From Pseudomonas putida (GTDB lineage Bacteria; Pseudomonadota; Gammaproteobacteria; Pseudomonadales; Pseudomonadaceae): a stretch of DNA of 64,000 nucleotides. Position 1 is the first letter of the stretch. Each line of letters begins with the position of its first letter. This document shows, piece after piece, positions 56,161 through 64,000 of the stretch. Where the stretch lies: assembly GCA_029953615.1 (NCBI GenBank), contig CP124529.1, positions 62,001 to 126,000 on the forward strand, given 5' to 3'. The notes below the pieces were generated by a model. That model had not been told where the DNA came from. It worked only from the letters and a program-made list of their open reading frames with translations, and ran no database searches. The position numbers were made by a program, and so were the translations under genes.

Positions 56161-57200
56161 CGCACAAGCAACGTTTGCTCGCCCTGTTCTGCACCGTGCC
56201 CGGCCTGTTCACCTGCCTGCCCGCCATGGCACAACCCACGCTGTACCTGGGCATGAACGGCGGCACCATGGAGCGGCTGTTCAGCGACAACATTCTGCCC
56301 AGGTTCGAGCAAGACAACGGGGTGAAGGTGGTGATCGTCCCCGGCACCTCGGCCGACATCCTGGCCAAGGTCCAGGCCACCCCGAACAAGCCGTCGATCC
56401 ATGTGATGGTGCTGGATGACGGCATCATGTACCGCGCCATCGGCATGGGCCTGTGCAGCACGCTCAAGCCCAACCCGACCTTGGCCCAGTTGCCGGAAAA
56501 GGCCCTGATCAAGGACAAGGCCGCCGCAGTCAGCCTGGGTGTGACCGGGCTTGCCTACAACAGCCGCCTGTTCAAGGCCAATGGCTGGGCAGCGCCCACC
56601 TCGTGGAACGACCTGGCCGACCCGCGCTTCAAGGACAAGGTGGTGTTCCAGTCGATGGCATCGTCCACCTTCGGCCTGCATGGTTTCCTGATGTACAACC
56701 GCCTGCACGGCGGCAGCGATACCGACGTCAACCCGGGCTTCACGGCCTGGCAGAAGAACGTGGGGCCGAACGTGCTGGAGTACATCCCCAACTCGGCCAA
56801 GCTCTCGGAAATGGTGCAGACCGACGAAGCCGCGCTATTCCCGCTCACCCCCACCCAGGTAACAGCGCTGAAGCTCAAAGGCATCCCGGTAGAGTACGCC
56901 GCGCCCAAGGAAGGTGCCGTGGTGCTCAACCAGGCCGAATGTGTCACGGCCAACAACGACCAGCCGGAGCTTGCGCAGAAGCTCGCCGAGTTCCTGCTCA
57001 GCCCCGAGGCGCAGTCGCCGGCCCTGGAGCTGGGTGACCAGATCCCGTCCAACCCCAACACCCCAACCAGCGACAAGACCCGTGGCCAGGTCGCAGCCAT
57101 GCAGACCTACCTGCAGACTGCCGTGACCATCGACTGGGACCAGGTCAACACCCAGCGCCCGGAATGGAACGCCCGCTGGAATCGCCAGATCGAGAGATAA
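56157..57200 (+). CDS. ABC transporter substrate-binding protein, PotD/extracellular type 1
   Basis: 347-residue binding protein, signal peptide MTHKQRLLALFCTVPGLFTC with cleavage near AMA. Features: YLGMNGGTMERLFSDNILPRFEQDNGVKV, SADILAKVQATPN, and GLAYNSRLFKANGWAAPTSWNDLADPRFKDKV, which fit iron/polyamine/opine-type SBPs. ATG 56157 overlaps the oxidase stop. Completes the importer. Confidence 0.9.
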   Translation: MTHKQRLLALFCTVPGLFTCLPAMAQPTLYLGMNGGTMERLFSDNILPRFEQDNGVKVVIVPGTSADILAKVQATPNKPSIHVMVLDDGIMYRAIGMGLCSTLKPNPTLAQLPEKALIKDKAAAVSLGVTGLAYNSRLFKANGWAAPTSWNDLADPRFKDKVVFQSMASSTFGLHGFLMYNRLHGGSDTDVNPGFTAWQKNVGPNVLEYIPNSAKLSEMVQTDEAALFPLTPTQVTALKLKGIPVEYAAPKEGAVVLNQAECVTANNDQPELAQKLAEFLLSPEAQSPALELGDQIPSNPNTPTSDKTRGQVAAMQTYLQTAVTIDWDQVNTQRPEWNARWNRQIER

Positions 57201-57339
57201 ACCAAGGGCCTGGCCCGCTACCACAGGTACAGCGCGCATCCAGACCAAAGCGCTGTCCCTGTGGGAGATCCCCCAGCCCTTTTGGGCTTCGCTGTCGCGC
57301 AGGTAACTCTGCCGGCAAGCGCGGCTCCCACAAAGAGCT

Positions 57340-57501
57340 GTGCTGGACCACGCGATGCAGCCGATTCCGGGGCTGCATGCGGTGGGCAATGACATGCACA
57401 GTGTGATAGGTGGGTATTACCCGAGTGGCGGGATTACCCTGGGGCCAGGGATGACGTTTGGTTACCTGGCTGGTAGAGCGTTGAGTTTGTACCGGCCCTG
57501 A
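57340..57501 (+). pseudogene. C-terminal remnant of an FAD-dependent fumarate-reductase/ketosteroid-dehydrogenase-like gene
   Basis: 53 codons: PGLHAVGNDMHSVIGGYYPS followed by GGITLGPGMTFGYLAGRAL match the conserved FAD-binding C-terminus of this flavoprotein family. The remaining 450 or so residues expected upstream are missing; the DNA between 57201 and 57339 shows only degenerate REP-like sequence. There is no start codon context. A decayed fragment left by deletion. Confidence 0.7.
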
Positions 57502-57504
57502 TCT

Positions 57505-60500
57505 TCATAACAGCGGCTCATCCGACTGCCTCCCCTGCGCCATCTTGGGTGGCTGTTGCAACAAACCTCGTGGCAATCGGAAGCCCTTGAAAGGCTCCTG
57601 GGTAATCGGGTTGAAGGCTTTCTCGGCATTCAACCGGTAGCGCATCACCCCGTCGCCCGCCCTGAAGCTCAAATCCACACTGGTTGCCGTCCTCCCATTG
57701 AGCGAGCCACGGCTGAGCAGGCGGAACATCGACCAAGGGCCGCGGTACTCCAGGCTGCTGCTATTTCCGTTCTGCCTGAGCAAGGTGAGGTTGCTGCGCA
57801 CTTGCTGCCCTTGGGTATTGGGCCAGACGATACCGGCGATCTGGCTTGGGCCATGAGTGTAGGAAATCAACTGGCCATCCAGATCCAGCAAGCTGGTACG
57901 TTGATTCGCACTCAGCCCCAACGGCTCAATACTGAACTGCACACTCAGATTGCCGCGCTGATCGAAGAAGGTTTCACGGATGCGTTCAGCCAGCTCCAAC
58001 TGCTCGATGACATCGTCGCGAATCAGCGACTGCCCGTGCTGACCGGACTGCAGGGCTTCGAGGTTTTCCTTCAGGAAGATCTTCAGGTACTGATCATTGA
58101 ACTGTTGCAGACGCCCCTTTGGTCCGAAGAATGCTTCAAAGTCATCCAGGGAGGCATCGGGCGCCCTCACCACAAAGGGGTAGCGGCCTGCCAGGCGCTG
58201 CTGGAAGAAACTGTAAACCTCAGCATCCCAGCGGCGCTCCAACTCGCGCAGCGCTTCAACGTTCAGCACTTGCGCTGTCTGATCTGCCACCTTTCGGACT
58301 TGATGATTGACGGGTTCCGGCAAGCCCGTTGCCACTCGTTGCAAGGTACTGATCGGGTCGTGCCCTGTCATCGAGAAGCGCTGATGCACGGCTTGCAGAG
58401 CGGCCTTGCCTCGGTCCGGGCTGTCCTGCACTGCCTTGGCATAGTCATGTACGGCCGCAATGGCGGCGAGGGTCTCATCGTAGTAGCTCGGTTTTTCACC
58501 TGCTGCCTGCAACATGGCACTCAGGCCCGAAAATGCCCGCTGGATGGCCAACGCTTGCTGCATCTCGGGCTTGCTGCTTGCTGGTCGACGCGCTTCTGCC
58601 TCGCTCGGTATATCAAGCCCCGCTGGCAATGAAAGCACAGTGTTGTCCCTCACCGTATCCAGCAGCCGATGTAGCGGAGCAGCGGGCCCGGTCAATTGCT
58701 CCAGGATGGCGACACCATGGTCCAGATCTCGGAAATCAGCCACCGAAAAGGCATTCAAGGCACGCCGCCAGCTATCAATGTAATCGGTGCTGTACAGGCT
58801 GCGCAGGCGTTCTGTCAGCACATCACGATCGGTGTCCGAGTAATCGAGCTGACTTCGCTCGCCCAACGCCCACTGGTCGATCATCGCCATGTCGGCGAAC
58901 CGCTGGCTACGCGGTTCAAAGTACTCCTTGAAGCCTCTGGCGGTGAGCATAGGCGCAAGCAAGACACCGTCATTGCCCAGCCTGGAGCCAGAAGCCGACT
59001 GATAGACCACATCGAACGCTGGCCCGACCTGATGACGCAGGTCCAAGCCTGTGTGCAGCTGCTCCTGGGCCTGTTGTTTGAGGCTTGCATAGACCCGCTC
59101 CGGCAGCGGCACCTTTCGCAAGGTCTGCTGCACCTCGGCGACACGCTGGCGGTAATGTTGCAGATCGGTATCGGCATAGGCCAAGGCGTATTGCAGATGC
59201 TGCATGAGGTTGCGCTGCAGTTGCCCCTGGCCCGGGAAAGCCTGTTGCCACTGGCGGGCCATCCAGTCCTCAACCCAACCTGGCCGGCGGTTCTGGCGAT
59301 CCTCGAGCATCCGGTACACCCTGAGCGAGGCCATCTGCTGCTCACTGCCTGGGGAAGCCGCGCTCATGGCGTCGATCACGCCACTGGCCAAGGCCGGCAA
59401 GAAGCGCTTGGAGAGCAAGCTCAGGTAGGCCTCATCGATCGAGGGGCCAATGGTGCGCCCCTGGTACAGGCCAAATTCAGCAACACCCGGCCAGGCCGCT
59501 CGATAATCGCCAAATACCACTACTGCATCACGGATCTGGTCCAGTGGCTCCAGCAAGTTGCGCCCGGTCGGGTCCAGGCGCTGGTCCACCTGGTGACGGC
59601 TGTACTCCCGGCTCTTGGCAAGCACGCTGGCTGCCTTGGTGCCGTTGATATCGAAATAGCGCTGCCAGGTGGCGATGACGACACAGAACGCCAGGATACC
59701 TACACCGAAACCCATCCATGACAACTGGCGCTTGTTACGTGCCACCCTGACATTGTCGCCGGCGAGGCCGGCCTCCTGGTAGATGACTCTCCGGAAGGCC
59801 TGCTGAATGAAGTAGACCAATGACTTGCCTTGCGCCTTGCCTTCACGCAGGGGGAGCTTTGTCTCGTAGGGTTGAGCCGCCTCACGAACGAATGCATTGA
59901 GCATGTCACCTTGCTGCACCACCGACGAAAAATAGACGCCACGTACCAGTGCTGGTGTGGTAAACCGATCGCTCGCCAACGTTTCACGCAGGAAACCCAT
60001 CAATATCGGGCGCAGGCCAACCAGTTGCGCATACAAGGAGAACAGCCGCGCCCGGGGCGGCGCACTGCCCAGCCCGTCAAGTTGGTCAAATACCTGCTCG
60101 AACAGCCCCCTGATCAAGCGACCGTAGCATTCATCGTATTCGTCCAACCAGGCGTCGAACGAATCGACCGCATCCAGTTTGAAGGTGAACCCTAGCAGTT
60201 TCTCCCGCCGGGAGGCCGAGAGCTTGCTGTAGAGCTGGTCGAAGCCATCCAGCAGATCGAATTTGGATAGCACCACATACAACGGCAGGCGCGAACCAAG
60301 CTGGCTACTCACCTCGTACAGACGCGTGCGCAGGACGTGGGCCAAAGCGATACGTTGCTCGGACGTACCATGAACCAGTGCCGGCAGGTCGATGACCAGT
60401 ACTAATCCATTGAGGGCTCTCTGACTGCGATTGTGCAGTAGCCATTCCAGCAGGTGGTTCCACAACCTGGCTGGAGTTCCGGACGGCAGAGAAGATTCAG

Positions 60501-61132
60501 GGGCTTTCAAGTGCTCGGATAACGAGCCTGCCGATGCTTCCTGGCGGATGAAAACACCAGGTGGGTCGATGATCACCGCGTCATTGCTGACCCACCAGCC
60601 TACCGGGTAGGCAAGCACTTCAACCTGGTAGCCGCGCGCCTGGGCGCGGTCGATGCGGGTCAGGGAAAAATTCTGGTCGGTACGTTCAACGAAGCTGCTC
60701 TTGCCGGAATGTTCATCACCCAACACCAGGTACCACGGCAACCGGTACAAGGCTCTGCGCCCGCCGGCACTGTCGAGATATCGCGCAAGCCCCTGGTTCA
60801 ATGCCTTCTCTTGGGCGTGGACAAGCGGTAACGCGCGATCCAGTTCGACGGCCACTGCCTCCTTGCGTTGCGCTTGCAGATGGCGAAAGCGCGTGCTCAA
60901 TACAATAAGCCCGCAAAGTAGCGGTACCACCACGAGCACCAGGCTCGCCACCATGCGATGAGCCACCTCGGCTAGCGGTTGTTGGCTCACGCCACGTCCA
61001 TTGCGGCCCGAGCCACCAGATGGCGATCAGCATCAGCACGGCGCCAAGCCCGAGCAGCAACGGCATCGCCAGGCCAATGCGGGTAACCAGGGGCAAGCCC
61101 CAGCGTTTGAGTGGTTTCCATAGTGGATTCAT
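57505..61132 (-). CDS. tssM: Type VI secretion membrane complex protein TssM (IcmF), frameshifted near N-terminus
   Basis: Inner-membrane core of the T6SS. From ATG 61132 the first frame gives MNPLWKPLKRWGLPLVTRIG and membrane helix 1, up to WTWRE. At 60984-60985 one extra base breaks the frame. The second frame gives QQPLAEVAHRMV, helix 2, a Walker A-like GDEHSGKSS (about 138-146 of the restored protein), a third helix (about 480, WMGFGVGILAFCVVIATW) and the periplasmic domain. Restored length 1208. ATG 61132 overlaps the tssA stop (ATGA). If the break is real, only a 1161-residue protein from GTG 60990, lacking helix 1, can be made. Confidence 0.87.
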
Positions 61133-62596
61133 GAGGGCTCTGGATCCTTGTTCTGATCTGCCAATGCTGAAGATGTCGCATAGTGCTGAAGCCCCTGGAA
61201 AACCTCGGGTTCCCAGGCAGCAGCAGTGGTTTGCTGCATCGTCCTGGCTACGCCGGCGCACAATTCCCGGGCCAGCCAGGAAACACCTCGGGTCGTCAGC
61301 AAATCGGCGGCGATGAGCGTGGTGTGGGAGCGTTCACGAGGGGAATGGAGATCTGCTTGCATCCCTTGCAGCCTCAAGAGAACCTGCTCTACACCAATAC
61401 CCTCCAGCTGAGAGACGAGCTCCTCCCGCAGACTGCGGAACTCCTGAAAAGCAGCGCCTTGGTCAGCCACTCTGGCTCTGCCTTTGAGCCAGGCCAGACA
61501 TTGGCCATCGACGAACACCGTGCCATCGCTGAAGCACAGTTGCTGTAACGAAGGAAGGCGCTGTACAAACCGCGCGGTCGTACTGCGAATGGCCTCGCTG
61601 ACCTCGGTCATCGCCAACTGCGACGCTACAGTCGCAGCCAGGAAGCTGCCGCGGATCCAATAAGGGGCTGCCGTGATGCTTTTCTCGATCCGATGCAGTA
61701 ACGCCACATCAATCGAAGTACTGGTTGCAGCATTTTCGTAAGCAGCGACAACTTCCGGCGGTACCGCTATCAGTCCCGTGCAGTGCCGCTGTTTGACGGC
61801 AGGTGCGGTCTGGATATGGGCCCATAAGCCGAAGCGACGTAGCTGGTAGCCAACGGGGTCGTAGGGATCCTGTTGATTGATGAGTTCGGCCAAATTCAAC
61901 ACGGCACGGCGCGTTTCGCGCTCGTTGCCAATTGAAGGCCGGGGCACAGGCCTTGCAATGACGTCAGCCAGTGACGCTGGTTGGTCTGCTTGCAATCGGG
62001 GAGATGGGCGCAGCAGCCTCGCCGACACCATTGGCAAGGTCCGTGTGTTCAAGTAACAGCCGCTCCAGCTCACTCAGAACAGCCGCATCCAGTTGTGCGG
62101 CGTCTTGTTGCTGGATCAAACGCGTCAACGCATCCCGCGCGACCACTGCATGAGCAGGGGTGTACGTGAAACGGTCAAGACGCGGTAGCGCTTCGATCAA
62201 GCGATTAAGCACAAGGCCAACCAGTTTGCGCTTGCCCAGGAAGCCTTTGGGCCCCGGTTTTGGATGAGCGGCTTCCCAATAGCGTTCCACAATGCCGGCA
62301 AGCAACGCCAAAGTGACGCTCCAGCGCTCCCAGCAACCGCTGCGCAGCCACACGACACTCAGGTGTGCGACGATCCGCACGTGCTTGCACTGCTGGCCCA
62401 GATACTGACAAGACGCCTCTTCGATGTAGCTCCAGTCGATTGAAGCCTCCTGTAGCCCGCCCAGCTTGACCATCTCTTGATCAATGGCCTGGTAGGTTTC
62501 GTCCTCCATGTCGAACAGGCCAGCCGGTACTGCCGGATCGATCGGCATAAGCAACCGGGTGAGTTGCTCTTCCCCCCACCCAGTTACCAGCGACAT
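61129..62596 (-). pseudogene. tssA: Type VI secretion protein TssA, split by a frame break
   Basis: The N-terminal half (ATG 62596, MSLVTGWGEEQLTRLL) is an ImpA_N domain with HPKPGPKGFLGKRK. It runs to PIASRPTSVTG and stops at 61964. The C-terminal half continues in another frame as LADVIARPVPRPSIGNERETR to DPEPS at 61129 and resembles the VasJ/VasL-type C-terminus of TssA. Removing one base near 61975 joins them into 488 residues. The stop at 61129 overlaps the tssM start. TssA caps and guides the growing sheath and tube. Confidence 0.83.
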
Positions 62597-63232
62597 GTGC
62601 TACGCGCCTTGCTGATCAGTGGGTCCAGCCCCTGGGCATCGAACACAAGGCCATCAACCTCGGGGTTGTCACTGAGCAGCCGTATGCGTTGAGCCCCGAT
62701 CAACTTCTTGATCTGCTCGATGGCTGGCAGGCCCCGCCCCGCATCCAGCACCTGGCCGTTCTCCATCACCTGCCAGGGCCTTGCAACCGTTGATCCCCGC
62801 ATGCCCTGCAACTGCACCTTCACCCATCTCGCGTCCAGGGGCCGCGCGCTGATCAACTGCAGCCTGGAGATGCCCTCCACGCAACTGATGGCCAGGTACG
62901 GGCGCAGGGCGGCCGATGCAATTGCCGGTGCTGAAATCACCAGACCATGCAACCGCCAATCCCCCTCATCCGTACTTGCGAGAAATGGTCAGGTCATCTG
63001 GCCCTCGCGCGGTTTCGTTTGCCATTACTCGTAGCACACTGGGTGCCTCTTGCTCGGCTGCAGACCACTGCCGCTTTGTTACATATGCGGGTGTATTCGC
63101 GGCCTCATCAAAACAAGCCAGACGCTCCACGTTAGACACAATTCGAGGGCAGTCCCGCACTGGGCTCGCAAACGCCGGCGGCAGGCCAAATATCAACGAG
63201 AGAACAATGCCACAGGAATAGCGGGCAATCAT
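62584..63232 (-). pseudogene. tagO: Type VI secretion accessory protein TagO/VasI-like, split by a frame break
   Basis: Periplasmic protein with signal peptide (MIARYSCGIVLSLIFGLPPAFA). The first frame gives CPRIVSNVERLACFDEAA and KRQWSAAEQEAPSV, then ends after LTISRKYG at 62966. The second frame reads DEGDWRLHGLVISAPAIASA to the stop at 62584. Removing one G near 62970 gives 215 residues, the usual VasI size. The 3' end overlaps tssA by 13 bp. VasI/TagO proteins assist assembly of the T6SS across the envelope. Confidence 0.78.
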
Positions 63233-63429
63233 CTTAAGTCCACTCTCTTTGAAATAGTAAATACGTCCTACATGATAAGTAGCGCTTTCCTACAAGATCA
63301 GCCAAGCACACTGAACAAAGTACGAAACACCAAACCTGACGAAATCGACCGGAGCCTAGTACATTACCAACAAACAATACAAACAAATATTTTCTTACAT
63401 CTTTTCACTCGACTCTCGCCACTTTTCGA

Positions 63430-63510
63430 GCGCATGGTTTTTATGCGCAACAAACTTGAGCACAGACACACGTTTATTATTAAACACGAACTTGTAGGAC
63501 ACTTCCTACA
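63430..63510 (+). promoter_or_regulatory. Three consecutive inverted repeats in the tssB leader
   Basis: The 310-bp gap between tagO and tssB is clearly AT-richer than its surroundings. It holds GCGCAT-N7-ATGCGC (63430-63448), GTTTA-TTAT-TAAAC (63472-63485) and TGTAGGA-CACT-TCCTACA (63493-63510), the last ending 32 bp before the tssB start. The motif CCTACA also occurs twice on the tagO side (about 63269 and 63289). Protein operators or RNA hairpins controlling the T6SS are both possible. Confidence 0.4.
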
Positions 63511-63542
63511 TAAAAGGCGAAACAAGAAAAGGATATCAGGCA

Positions 63543-64000
63543 ATGAGCAAGCCCTCCGGTTCCGTTGCGCCCAAAGAGCGCATCAATATCAAATACGTAC
63601 CGGCCACCAGTGGCGAACAAGCCGAAGTAGAGCTACCTCACAAAATGCTTGTTTTAGGCGACTTCGGCCTGGGTGACAACCGCGCCCTGGAAGACCGTAC
63701 GGTCATGCGCATTGACAAACACACCTTCAACAATGTGCTGAGCGATGCCGAGGTGCGCCTGGATATGTCGGTGCCATCCATGCTCAGCGCGGGCCCGGAT
63801 GCGGAACTGGCAGTCAATCTGCGGTTCAAGTCGATCAACGACTTCGGCCCCGATGGCATCGCCCGTCAGGTACCGGAGCTGAACAAACTGCTTCAACTGC
63901 GCGAAGCGTTAGTCGCCCTGAAAGGCCCGCTGGGCAACGTGCCAACTTTCCGCAAGCAACTGCAACATCTGTTGAACGATGAGCACGCCCGCAAACAACT
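63543..64000 (+). CDS. tssB: Type VI secretion sheath small subunit TssB (3' end outside window)
   Basis: First 152 residues of the VipA/ImpB family: SVAPKERINIKYVPATSG, ELPHKMLVLGDFGLG, RTVMRIDKHTFNNVL and LNLRFKSINDFGPDGIA-type segment VNLRFKSINDFGPDGIARQV, all TssB hallmarks. TssB and TssC form the contractile sheath. ATG 63543 has AGGA upstream. Transcribed away from tagO-tssA-tssM; the gene continues past the right edge. Confidence 0.92.
   Translation, partial: MSKPSGSVAPKERINIKYVPATSGEQAEVELPHKMLVLGDFGLGDNRALEDRTVMRIDKHTFNNVLSDAEVRLDMSVPSMLSAGPDAELAVNLRFKSINDFGPDGIARQVPELNKLLQLREALVALKGPLGNVPTFRKQLQHLLNDEHARKQ

Noticed and set aside
60716..61261. A separate small membrane-protein gene upstream of tssM
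   Set aside because: Its N-terminal 49 residues are the expected first part of TssM and the rest is out-of-frame tssM sequence.

Overview
The window looks like chromosomal DNA of a Pseudomonas of the P. putida group. It is GC-rich with GC-ending codons. It carries several of the short inverted REP-type repeats typical of that group (GTGGGAGCGGGC...GCCCGCG). It also has P. putida-like blocks: a polyamine SpuC/PuuD/PuuA cluster flanked by two paralogous regulators, a full Pst system, a wss/bcs cellulose operon next to a DapA-like gene, and the edge of a type VI secretion locus. I see no tRNA, rRNA, insertion sequence, phage gene or CRISPR array.

Layout. 1-2140: an iron-sulfur photolyase (cut by the window edge) and a chalcone-isomerase-like exported protein behind a promoter with three TGTACA boxes. 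2260-7320: polyamine/GABA catabolism between two XRE-cupin regulators. 7400-8710: a HAD-like phosphatase overlapping a Fic protein with a broken Fic motif. 8799-12660: pstSCAB with a Pho box. 12865-13242: a small basic protein. 13413-20225: a sulfur amino acid island (ABC importer, cysteine-dioxygenase family enzyme, a fusion of four rhodanese domains with a cystathionine-lyase domain, and a divergent LysR gene). 21300-26943: tandem universal stress protein, MFS exporter, Kup potassium transporter and two tandem glycine-rich secreted proteins. 27029-32296: SDR, LysR, a hypothetical protein, a ferredoxin-reductase/M24 peptidase fusion and a GNAT fragment. 32282-33430: a DapA-family lyase and a compact small-ORF transcription unit. 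33573-47285: a nine-gene collinear cellulose operon bcsEFGRQABZC. 47635-49488: an ABC exporter. 49611-57200: an IclR regulator and a seven-gene, tightly coupled operon pairing a spermidine/putrescine-type importer with a three-subunit HcnABC/opine-oxidase-like flavoenzyme. 57340-57501: a remnant of a flavoprotein gene. 57505-64000: T6SS genes tssM, tssA and tagO on the minus strand, diverging from tssB.

The strongest window-wide oddity is the number of single-base frame breaks. puuA, pstC, bcsE, tssM, tssA and tagO each become a full-length family member if one base is removed. bcsG is also broken. Several restored ends fall exactly on ATGA overlaps with the next gene, which argues that the unbroken frames are ancestral. 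Either the assembly carries residual indels, or this strain has lost polyamine glutamylation, cellulose modification and this T6SS.

Regulation readable from the sequence: TGTACA boxes before the photolyase unit, matching palindromes before both XRE-cupin regulators, a Pho box before pstS, an inverted repeat between the LysR gene and the sulfur importer, a TGAAATT palindrome between the IclR gene and its operon, palindromes upstream of bcsE, and hairpins in the tssB leader.
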